A stretch of 64,000 bases of DNA from NCBI GenBank assembly GCA_021812385.1, contig JAKANO010000012.1, forward strand, positions 39,714 to 103,713. Direction: 5' to 3'. The notes below the pieces were generated by a model. That model did not search any database and was not told the origin of the DNA. It was given only the letters and a program-made list of their open reading frames with translations. Of the stretch, positions 50,633 to 58,700 are shown piece by piece. The position numbers and the translations under genes are program-made. Origin of the DNA: Pseudomonadota bacterium. GTDB taxonomy: Bacteria; Pseudomonadota; Gammaproteobacteria; Burkholderiales; Thiobacteraceae. Position 1 is the stretch's first letter, and the number at the start of each line of letters is the position of its first letter.

Positions 50633-52740
50633 TGTGCTTCTCCTTTCATCCAGCCATTTAGGGCAGCCCTTAATTGTGTAGTAACTTTTGGATGTAGCGC
50701 CGAAACATCATTTTTCATAGCAAGATCATTAGATAGATTATAAAGACTGTATGTCGCGCCACTGTTCGTGGGCAAATAAATGAGTGCCCATTGGCCCTGA
50801 CGGGCCATGCGCTCCTTTGCCTTAACTAGCGTGGGAAGATATTCCGGTTTGAAGGAGAGCGTGCCGGTATCTTTGTTTTTGATTTCCAGAAGCTCCAAAA
50901 TTGAAGGGTAGGGTATGCGGTCCTTAGGTAGGCCACGAACCTTGGCAATCCAGACACCGGTTTCTGCAAAGGCGATTCGCTCATTTGGATCAGGATGATT
51001 TTGCATGAGCGGCAGCATTGATGCGCCCTCCCATTCTTGCGGTTGAGGAATACCGGCCAAATCAAGGAGCGTGGGTGCAATGTCAACGCTTCTGACGGTT
51101 TCGCCCACCACATGCACTCTGAATACTTGGCGTGGGTCATATATAACCAGTGGGGTGTGATAGCTGTAGTCTGACAAGATATTTCCTTGACCCCAAGTCT
51201 CGGATTCAAATAGGTCTACACCATGATCGCTGTAAATAACGATGATGGTGTTTTTATCTAGTCCTGTGTCCCGTAGATAAGCGCGCAAACTACCTACTGC
51301 GTCATCAAAGCTGCGCACAGCCCCATCGTACAGATCGAATAGTTGTGTGACGTCGAAATGCTGTTTACCTGATTGCTGGGAGCGAATAATTTCTTCCACA
51401 GTCGAAACGTCGGACATGGTGAAGAGGGATTTCCCTCGGTACGTAGGGTTTGCATAGAGCCGGTAGTAAGGGTACGCGGACCCGAAGGGGCCGTGCGTCG
51501 AGGCGATAAAGATATTCAGAAAAAAAGGCTTTCCGGTTTTAGCCAGTGAGTTTATTTGCCATCGTGCATCACGTGTAACCTCTGAAGTAAGGGGAACACC
51601 AGCAAGATAATAAATTTCGGGAAGGAAATTTTTGCCGAAACGGTTGTGGGTGAACAAGGACAGAAATAGCCTTATGTTTTTCGGCCCCTGACGGAGTAGA
51701 TATTTGAAGTTCCATTGATCGGGAGCTACATCAATGCGGTCATAACCAAAATCGAACTTGCCAAGATCGCTCGCAGCCCAGTCCCCCATTGCTTCGGTAA
51801 CATACCCCGAGCGTTTTAGGACTGCTGGCAAGGAAGTAACGGTCAATTTTCGCTGAGCATCCGTTACAAAGTTGTCCCGTACACCATGCGTAGAAGGCCA
51901 AGTACTTGTCATCATCGACACCATGCTGGGTGCAGTTCTGGCCAACGTTACAATATTTTGTGTGAAATTGGTGCCTTGGCGCGCAAGAGCATCGATAGCT
52001 GGCGTTAGGGTGCGAGGGTTTCCATTAACGCCCAAACGATCAGCGCGTAACGTGTCCGAGCCGATCATGATGATATTGGGCGAGCTATATCGGGCAGAGA
52101 ACTTTCCGGGTTCCGGGTTTGGGGAAAAAGTTGCGCCAACAACAATCGCGATATAGAAACAAATTACCGAACTCAAAATGATGGGGGATTTCCACTGATG
52201 GCTTCGGATATCCTGAAAAATTTTGATCAAAACAGGTGTAATGAGCAGGGCTAGCAACAGCAGCCAGGCGAAAAAAATCCTTTTTTCAGATAGCATTTCC
52301 CATAGTGGATAAAGCCTCCTGATATCGTAATTAAAAGAGGCCGCAATGCTTGATGGAATGTGGAACAGTTGAGAGCAGAATTGCAAAGACGTGACGGCAA
52401 AAATGGCGAAAAAGGCAAATGCCGTGTTAAGCAGAATTGAGTGACGCGATTTACGCAGTGCAACCAGGCTGGTGTAACAAAGTGACCCAACCCCGGCCAG
52501 AAGAAAGGAGATCAGGAAAACCCAGGCTGCCAGTCTTGTCAGAGCATAAATGGAATAAGGCAGATAGGCGCTAAGTACTTCCGCGCGAATACTGGGACCA
52601 GAATATAGGGAGCCTCCCAGTGACAGAAGGACAAGGAAAATAGTAAACAGTAGCGCTACGGTGAAGGCAATTAGAATTGGCAAAACGCGGCTGAATTTTA
52701 TTCGGTAGATATATTCAGGCGACCAAAAGTTAGGCTTCAT
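50629..52740 (-). CDS. Membrane sulfatase-fold protein with a Thr in the nucleophile position
   Basis: This 703-aa protein has five N-terminal transmembrane segments (within residues 18-206) followed by an alkaline-phosphatase/sulfatase domain. Metal ligands are Asp229 (IGSDTLRADRLG) and the YSDHG motif (DHG at 505-507). The nucleophile-position motif reads T269-A-P-S-M, with Thr instead of the Cys/Ser of formylglycine sulfatases and with the arginine missing. Thr and five transmembrane helices recall LtaS/EptA-type phosphotransferases. The name 'sulfatase' may therefore be misleading. It lies between the flippase and the glycosyltransferase-pseudokinase gene with ATGA overlaps. Confidence 0.82.
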   Translation of the reverse strand: MKPNFWSPEYIYRIKFSRVLPILIAFTVALLFTIFLVLLSLGGSLYSGPSIRAEVLSAYLPYSIYALTRLAAWVFLISFLLAGVGSLCYTSLVALRKSRHSILLNTAFAFFAIFAVTSLQFCSQLFHIPSSIAASFNYDIRRLYPLWEMLSEKRIFFAWLLLLALLITPVLIKIFQDIRSHQWKSPIILSSVICFYIAIVVGATFSPNPEPGKFSARYSSPNIIMIGSDTLRADRLGVNGNPRTLTPAIDALARQGTNFTQNIVTLARTAPSMVSMMTSTWPSTHGVRDNFVTDAQRKLTVTSLPAVLKRSGYVTEAMGDWAASDLGKFDFGYDRIDVAPDQWNFKYLLRQGPKNIRLFLSLFTHNRFGKNFLPEIYYLAGVPLTSEVTRDARWQINSLAKTGKPFFLNIFIASTHGPFGSAYPYYRLYANPTYRGKSLFTMSDVSTVEEIIRSQQSGKQHFDVTQLFDLYDGAVRSFDDAVGSLRAYLRDTGLDKNTIIVIYSDHGVDLFESETWGQGNILSDYSYHTPLVIYDPRQVFRVHVVGETVRSVDIAPTLLDLAGIPQPQEWEGASMLPLMQNHPDPNERIAFAETGVWIAKVRGLPKDRIPYPSILELLEIKNKDTGTLSFKPEYLPTLVKAKERMARQGQWALIYLPTNSGATYSLYNLSNDLAMKNDVSALHPKVTTQLRAALNGWMKGEAQ

Positions 52741-54269
52741 GATTTGAATCCACGTATCTTTGCCATAGCGTACAAGCGCTTAAGTGATGCAATTGCCATC
52801 CGCTCCACCCCGTCTGGCCTACCTGACAACATCCACAGAAAATAGGTTGAAATCGCATAGGACATGCCGCCCAGCAGGATGCTGCAAATGAGTATGAGAA
52901 GGGGCGCGCCAAGTGATTCGGTGGGGGTGCCCCACAAGGTTAATGCCATGGCGCCGGAGGAAAGGAAGGGCCTCCAAAACTGGCCAAATAGGTCTCTTAA
53001 AGTGAGACTAATGTGCTTTGCAAGGTAAACATATACAACTACGGCATAGACAAGGGCGGTGACGATGCGCGCCAATGCAATACCGATCATTCCCATCCAT
53101 TCGAACCCAATCAAGCTAAAAACCACCAAAAATAGGCCTTCAAGCCAGACCAAGCTTGATAGCAGCCGAACTCGACCGGTCGCGATTAATACGCTGTTGG
53201 ATCCTGCAAGGGCGAGGCTGACCAAGCCGTAGATTGAAAATATTTGTACATAGGGTACTGCGTCCAACCATTTTTCTCCCAGAAGCACCAGGATGAAAGG
53301 TTTAGCAATCAGGGCGAGCCCGATACCTGCTGGGATAGTCAATGTATTGGTGCTTCCCATAACCTTGAGAAAAATATTGAGCAGTTTCTGTTTGTCACCC
53401 TTTACCTGGGCCATCAGGGGTAAAAGTGTTTTTGCTAAGGGATTGGTCAATTCATTTGTCGCCATTTGCGCCAACTCCAGTGCAACGGTGTAGATGCCAA
53501 GACCGCTTGCGGCGGCAAGCTTACCTACAATAATCTGATCTGATCTGTTGGCAAATTGAGTGCCAATGTTGCTAATCAGCATCCATTGCGAAAATGACCA
53601 AAGTGAACGGAACTTACTTAGGGACCAATGCGGCCGATAGCTATGCAGCAGGTAACTCAAGATGAAATACGCTAGCTGCTTGGCGAATATGCCAATTGCC
53701 AAGGCCCAATAATTACGCAGCCAAACAGCGAGTACGATCGTGATCGCTGTGCTGATGAGCTTGCTGCTTATTTCCAGCATGAATTCGCGCCGAAAATTCA
53801 TTTCTTTCTGAAAATCGACTATTCCAATGTTGCTGACGCTACTCAGTATGATGCCACCAGATATCAGCCAAATCAGACTGATCAATCTAGGCTCGTTAAA
53901 AAATCCTGCTATTAAGCCCGAGCCGGCGACCAATGTCAGTGCGATACAGGCTCCTTGAATGATTCGCAATGACCAGGCGGTATCGTAATCTTCTCGCGTT
54001 GCTTCCTGATTGTGAATTAGCGCCTGTCGTACACCGAAATCGAGCCAGACCTCAACAAAGGCAGATGCCATTATTGCCATTGAGACTAGCCCATAGTCAT
54101 GGGGCACCAAGAGTCGGGCTACGATTAGAGTGCTAATAAAGCCAAGGAGCTTAAGGCTCCAGCGTAGGCCGGCCATCCAAGCAGTGCCGACGATAAATTT
54201 ATGCCGCAGATTTGGGCCGGCGATACTGGCGCTTGTTTTGCTTTCTTTGCCAGCGGGAAAATTCGGCAT
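52737..54269 (-). CDS. Wzx-like polysaccharide flippase (MATE/MVF superfamily)
   Basis: This 510-aa polytopic protein has about 12-14 hydrophobic segments and the N-terminal features of Wzx/RfbX flippases (KFIVGTAWMAGLRWSLKLLG; LVPHDYGLVSMAIM). It would flip lipid-linked repeat units to the periplasm. It overlaps the Thr-type sulfatase gene by 4 bp. The 189-bp AT-rich gap upstream (54270-54458) shows no gene or recognisable promoter element. Confidence 0.9.
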   Translation of the reverse strand: MPNFPAGKESKTSASIAGPNLRHKFIVGTAWMAGLRWSLKLLGFISTLIVARLLVPHDYGLVSMAIMASAFVEVWLDFGVRQALIHNQEATREDYDTAWSLRIIQGACIALTLVAGSGLIAGFFNEPRLISLIWLISGGIILSSVSNIGIVDFQKEMNFRREFMLEISSKLISTAITIVLAVWLRNYWALAIGIFAKQLAYFILSYLLHSYRPHWSLSKFRSLWSFSQWMLISNIGTQFANRSDQIIVGKLAAASGLGIYTVALELAQMATNELTNPLAKTLLPLMAQVKGDKQKLLNIFLKVMGSTNTLTIPAGIGLALIAKPFILVLLGEKWLDAVPYVQIFSIYGLVSLALAGSNSVLIATGRVRLLSSLVWLEGLFLVVFSLIGFEWMGMIGIALARIVTALVYAVVVYVYLAKHISLTLRDLFGQFWRPFLSSGAMALTLWGTPTESLGAPLLILICSILLGGMSYAISTYFLWMLSGRPDGVERMAIASLKRLYAMAKIRGFKS

Positions 54270-54458
54270 TTATATTATTTGACGTCAAATAGGTGTGAGG
54301 TGCCTTCAAATTAGGGATGTGCGCTTAGGTGTCAGTGAAAAATATAAGTTTCACAATCAACAAAGCGCGCAATCACCAATTCAGTTGAGGCGCGAAATGA
54401 TAGTTAAAATTACATTGTAAGATTTGAGCTAAAACCAGCGTGGTTATCTTGTGATCAT

Positions 54459-55421
54459 CTAGCGTAACAATGACTCAATACGCGGTATGTTTTCAAAAAA
54501 TTGACGTTTCATACCAAAATGGGAGGCAGTCACATCTTGGCTGGTGTAATTAAATGCATAAATATCCCCAGTTAATGAGCGGCTAGATGGCTGGCGCCTG
54601 ATTAAATAGCTATAAGCCAGTTGCTCAAAGACAGGGGAGGTATACATTAAATCGCGATTTTCACTTATCCATTTTTCAAGCGTAGGTAAATCCAGTATTG
54701 TTTTTGGGTTGTAGCACAGTAGCCCTGAATTTAGAGTTTCAGAAGGCTTTAAATCGAATTGCAGACGGTTTTTCTTGTCACGATAAGGCCTGAATCTTTC
54801 AACACTAAATAAACTACTATTATCGTTTTGGTCGTTTATCCAGTTGATGAGTTCTACCGGTTTTTTGAAAAACAAGACATCGGCATCAAGGATCATTATT
54901 TTTTCTGCATCCGATAAAAGGTTGATATCCAGTAGGATTAGCGACATGATGAACATGTTGTATTTTTGTCCGCGATGATTAGCAGTTTCTACAACAGAAA
55001 ATCTAAAAGTTTTACAAAGTGGGTAATTCGCCAGTTTATCGGCCATTTCTTTATCGGCATCAACCCGCCTGATTACTCTTGCATTTGGCAAGTGCTCCGA
55101 TAACGTGCTGATATCTTCCTGACGCAGAGTTCCATCATCGTGGAGTACAACGCGGTAGCGTTGGCCGCTGAAGTGCAAGAAACTTTTTATCGCCCATAGA
55201 CACATCCCCACATGCCGTTTGCCAATAAGCATATGCAATTCAAAGTAGGGGGCATCCTGACCAGTTATATATGGTTTAGTGTCTAATATTTTATGGTCGT
55301 AAACTTCACGTAAAAGATGCTCAATTTTTTCCATTAAGATACTTCGCAGGCTCCACGGGAGCATTCCTTCAATGTGTTTATAAAAATTCAACAAATGTTC
55401 TTTATGCTTTTTCATGGCCAT
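54459..55421 (-). CDS. GT-A glycosyltransferase, GT8-like
   Basis: This 320-aa protein has a nucleotide-diphospho-sugar transferase fold: RYRVVLHDDGTL, then the DXD motif ILDADVLFFKKP (Asp179-Ala-Asp181), and a C-terminal tail without transmembrane segments. It resembles GT8/GT24-type retaining enzymes, though the match is loose. The coding sequence is noticeably AT-rich compared with the core EPS genes, suggesting separate acquisition. A possible 115-bp leader separates it from the aminotransferase gene. Confidence 0.7.
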   Translation of the reverse strand: MAMKKHKEHLLNFYKHIEGMLPWSLRSILMEKIEHLLREVYDHKILDTKPYITGQDAPYFELHMLIGKRHVGMCLWAIKSFLHFSGQRYRVVLHDDGTLRQEDISTLSEHLPNARVIRRVDADKEMADKLANYPLCKTFRFSVVETANHRGQKYNMFIMSLILLDINLLSDAEKIMILDADVLFFKKPVELINWINDQNDNSSLFSVERFRPYRDKKNRLQFDLKPSETLNSGLLCYNPKTILDLPTLEKWISENRDLMYTSPVFEQLAYSYLIRRQPSSRSLTGDIYAFNYTSQDVTASHFGMKRQFFENIPRIESLLR

Positions 55422-55536
55422 TGCGCCTTTGCTTATTTCTTAATATCCATCAACTTATTTGAAGGTGATTTTGGGTGTGTGGCTTGATATAGAAAACTGC
55501 CAAACCATGCATGCAATAGAACTCCGCTTTATCTCG

Positions 55537-56670
55537 CTAATCAAGTTCTTTGGTTAGGATGTCGACGATTATATTTATTGCATGGTCAAGATTTTCTTGC
55601 TTGATGGTCAAAGCCGGCATAAGGCGGGCCAGCGGGCCAGCATGGCCGATAAAGACGCCTCTTGCATATGCCAGAGACACAAAGGTTTCCGCTTTGGCGC
55701 TTTCTTTGAATTCAAAAATCCATAATAATCCTCTGCCGCGCAAAATGAATTGGTCGCACGCCAGACTACCGATAGAGGATCTGATTTTATCCTCGATGGT
55801 TTTGGTTAGTTCGGTAATGTTGAGACTTCTCAGAGTGCTTAGTGTGCCTATAACGGCTGCCGCAGCCAAAGCGTTGCCGGCATAAGTGCTACCCGGAAGC
55901 ATTTTCGGTTCAATATTTAAATTTCTGTCTGCAACTACACCTGATACAGGGAAGCCGTTTCCCATAATCTTGCCAATCAAAATGATGTCAGGTTGTATTT
56001 CCAAGTATCTGTGGGCAAATTCGCACCCAGTCCGGTAAAAACCCGTCAATATTTCATCGACAACTAGCAGGGTTCCAGTCTCACGGCACAGCCCCAATAA
56101 CTTTTGCGCAAACTCGGGGGAGACTGCATATCCGCCACCACTTCCTTGTATAGGCTCTAGGAATACAGCAGCTATTTCCTTGGTTCTCAACAGCGTCTCT
56201 AACTTGGGGAAGGTCTCGGTTTCATGCTCTTTGCTGGGATAGGGCAAGCGATGAAAGCCAGGCAATTCAGCAATGGAGGGATTATCCCAAGCCAAAAAAG
56301 CCGTCGCCATGGACTTGCCGTGCATGCTCTTCGCAAAGCCAATTAATCCTCTCCGGCCTGTAGAAACACGCGCTAGTCGAATGGCGAATTCCGCCGCCTC
56401 CATTCCGGTTGAATAAAAGCCCAATAGGCCATGGCTGTTTGGGAAAAACGAGTCGACAAGACTCCGCGCTTGCCCCCTGATGGGGGTGTCAATAGTGCCG
56501 GTGGCCCAGACCTGATCTAGCTGTGAATGTAAATGGCTTGTTACGCTCTCGTTTACATGTCCTAGAAGGACGGTGCCATTGGCACCAAACATATCAATAT
56601 GGTGTGAGCCGTCTTCATTGGTCAGGATATCGTTTTTTGCTTTTGCTATACGTTTATAAGCTATTGGCAT
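55537..56670 (-). CDS. Class III PLP aminotransferase
   Basis: This 377-aa fold-type I aminotransferase is of the class III/glutamate-1-semialdehyde-like group. VVDEILTGFYRTG supplies Asp205-Glu206, and the PLP lysine is Lys234 in LIGKIMGNGFP. It is slightly shorter than the usual 420-450 residues of the class. In an EPS context it could make an amino-sugar or an amine for glycan modification, but that is inference. The ATG at 56670 is preceded by an AT-rich leader. It leads the minus-strand group. Confidence 0.87.
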   Translation of the reverse strand: MPIAYKRIAKAKNDILTNEDGSHHIDMFGANGTVLLGHVNESVTSHLHSQLDQVWATGTIDTPIRGQARSLVDSFFPNSHGLLGFYSTGMEAAEFAIRLARVSTGRRGLIGFAKSMHGKSMATAFLAWDNPSIAELPGFHRLPYPSKEHETETFPKLETLLRTKEIAAVFLEPIQGSGGGYAVSPEFAQKLLGLCRETGTLLVVDEILTGFYRTGCEFAHRYLEIQPDIILIGKIMGNGFPVSGVVADRNLNIEPKMLPGSTYAGNALAAAAVIGTLSTLRSLNITELTKTIEDKIRSSIGSLACDQFILRGRGLLWIFEFKESAKAETFVSLAYARGVFIGHAGPLARLMPALTIKQENLDHAINIIVDILTKELD

Positions 56671-57353
56671 GATGTTCTCAAAAATTAAATATTATTTTTG
56701 GTAAAGGAAGGATGTCGAGACTCGTCATATACCGACAAGGATAGAGTTTAATTAAAGTCATTTTATCCCTTCGCCAAGTATAACAATGAATATCTTTAGC
56801 AGGTAAGAGACGTTTCCTTGGTTTATTTGTGAGTCCCTCCCTGAACGGATGTTTCCTCTTGGTGCATCATGCTAAATAAAAAAACATCTGATTATTCATG
56901 CGTTATGGATTTTGGAGTAATCCTGATTGGTTAAAGCAAAAGCTATGCCGTTCATCGGCAATGTGCAATTTACTGGTAGCGCTAATTTCTCATGGGTGAT
57001 GTGAACTTGGTTGGCCTTATTGAGCCCCTGCTGCGTGGCGTGAAGCCCCTCCGCAATGCGCATCGGACTTTATTGCCTGGATGAATGAGCTGTATTTGGT
57101 GCAGTTGCTTGCAATGGAGAGGGGCGGGTTCTGGAAATATAAGCGCTTCATGGGGCGGGATCCGGGTTTGCACCAGCGCGCAAAGCCATCATATTGGGAT
57201 GCTGTAGAAGTAAGATTCTTTCTGGATTTTGTCATTATCGTCGAAATATCAGCTAGCATTGAAACCGAATTCGCCAACTAGATTTTTGAAATGCTACCCT
57301 CTTCCAGCTACAGTCTCCCAGAGCGCAAGATACTTCCCATTTGGAGTTGGCAT
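56671..57353. other. 683-bp gap without a confident gene
   Basis: No convincing gene was found. A 66-codon plus-strand frame (57081-57281) and a 30-codon frame (56995-57087) have weak ribosome sites and no recognisable domain. The gap separates the minus-strand operon from the plus-strand beta-helix gene and should hold both promoters. It contains a sigma-54-like site on the minus strand (56935-56950). A poorer GG-N10-GC match on the plus strand (57157-57172, TTTGCA) was not counted. Confidence 0.5.
56935..56950 (-). promoter_or_regulatory. Sigma-54-like promoter for the minus-strand EPS operon
   Basis: On the minus strand CGGCATAGCTTTTGCT matches seven of the eight core sigma-54 bases, with GG-N10-GC spacing intact (first T replaced by C). 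It is about 265 bp upstream of the aminotransferase start. The leader would be long, which lowers confidence. The match joins the two better sites upstream of the export lipoprotein gene and the second asparagine-synthase homologue. Confidence 0.45.
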
Positions 57354-58700
57354 ATGAGTTTCCGCTTGATATCGGTGGTATCTGTGCTGGGGTTAATTTG
57401 CTGCGCAAGCCCCGTTTTTGCCGATGTCACTTATTCGGCGAATCCTGAAAATTATCTTTCTCTGCTGGAAAAGCTGAGGTCAGGCGATCATTTGCAACTA
57501 ATGCCCGGTGAATATGCCGAGGGTCTGCCGTTACGAAATCTTAATGGCTCGGCGCATGAGCCAATTGTGATTGCAGGTCCGGAAAGCATACCGCGCGCAG
57601 TGTTTGTAGCGCGCCCCAGAGCCAACACGGTCAGTATTGTGAATTCGAGTTATATCACCATTCGCAACCTGGAGCTTGATGGTCGAAATATGGCCGGAAT
57701 TGATGCGGTGAAAGCGGAAGGCCATGGTCAGTGGGCGCACCATATTACCTTGGAAAATTTGTTGATTCGCAATCATGGCGGCAGTCAAAACACGGTGGGA
57801 ATTTCTACCAAATGTACCGCGTGGGACTGGGTGATCCGAGGCAACATTATTTTGGGCGCCGGCACCGGCCTCTATCTCGGTAATTCGGATGGCACCGCCC
57901 CTTTTATCGGTGGCTTGATTGAGAACAATCTGGTTGCGGACACGCTCGGCTATAACATGGAAATCAAGCAACAGAATGCACGTAAACACGTGCAGGGTAT
58001 GCCGCAGGGTAAGCAGCAGACGATTATCCGCAATAATGTATTTAGTAAGGCGGCTCATGCCAGTACGGGCACCGATGCGCGACCGAATGTGTTAGTCGGG
58101 CATTTCCCGTTGCAGGGGGGGGGCGCACAAGATCGGTATTACATTTATGGCAATTTTTTTTATGGAAATCCAACAGAGGCTTTATTTCAGGGGGAAGGCA
58201 ATTTCGCTCTTTACAATAATCTGTTCATTAATCCGCTGGGAGATGCGGTTAATATTCGCCCGCATAATGACCGGCCGCGTTGGGTGCATGTATTTTTTAA
58301 TACTATTGTTGCATCGGGTTCGGGTCTAAAGCTTCGCGGTCTGACGAGTAAAGACGAGTATGAGGTTTCGGCGAATGCTATTTTTGCCGCACGCAATGTA
58401 ATCGGTTGGCTGAAAGGTGATCCGCTGACTGCATCCTACGCAAAAGCTGCTGACTATCTTGCCAATCCATTTGATTTTCCGGGACGAATCGATTTGTACC
58501 CGCTGTACGATAAGTTGATGGAATCTTTGGATACAAGGCGCTACCAAAGTTTTCCTGATTGGGATCGCGATTTTAATGGCGTGCGGCGCATACAAAATTA
58601 TCGCGGCGCTTATGCAGGCTCGGGCCACAATCCCGGCTGGCTTCCAAGCCTTGAGCGTAAACCGCAGCCGGTAACATCAGCGCCACTTCGTAATGAATAG
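57354..58700 (+). CDS. Secreted right-handed beta-helix protein (possible polysaccharide lyase)
   Basis: This 448-aa protein has a clear signal peptide (MSFRLISVVSVLGLICCASPVFA). The body repeats short NN/G-rich strands typical of right-handed parallel beta-helices (for example ITIRNLELDGRN, HITLENLLIRNHGG). The N-terminal NPENYLSLLEKLRSGDHLQL resembles PL6-like or chondroitinase-B-like lyases. No catalytic residue set can be assigned with confidence. The ATG at 57354 has GGAG upstream; a longer in-frame start was rejected because it precedes the signal peptide. Its end overlaps the next gene by 8 bp. Confidence 0.8.
   Translation: MSFRLISVVSVLGLICCASPVFADVTYSANPENYLSLLEKLRSGDHLQLMPGEYAEGLPLRNLNGSAHEPIVIAGPESIPRAVFVARPRANTVSIVNSSYITIRNLELDGRNMAGIDAVKAEGHGQWAHHITLENLLIRNHGGSQNTVGISTKCTAWDWVIRGNIILGAGTGLYLGNSDGTAPFIGGLIENNLVADTLGYNMEIKQQNARKHVQGMPQGKQQTIIRNNVFSKAAHASTGTDARPNVLVGHFPLQGGGAQDRYYIYGNFFYGNPTEALFQGEGNFALYNNLFINPLGDAVNIRPHNDRPRWVHVFFNTIVASGSGLKLRGLTSKDEYEVSANAIFAARNVIGWLKGDPLTASYAKAADYLANPFDFPGRIDLYPLYDKLMESLDTRRYQSFPDWDRDFNGVRRIQNYRGAYAGSGHNPGWLPSLERKPQPVTSAPLRNE

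Noticed and set aside
57157..57172. Sigma-54 promoter before the beta-helix gene
   Set aside because: Spacing is right but the -24 half (GGGA) matches poorly and the region is GC-rich, so chance is likely.
57081..57281. 66-codon plus-strand frame
   Set aside because: No recognisable domain and a weak ribosome site.
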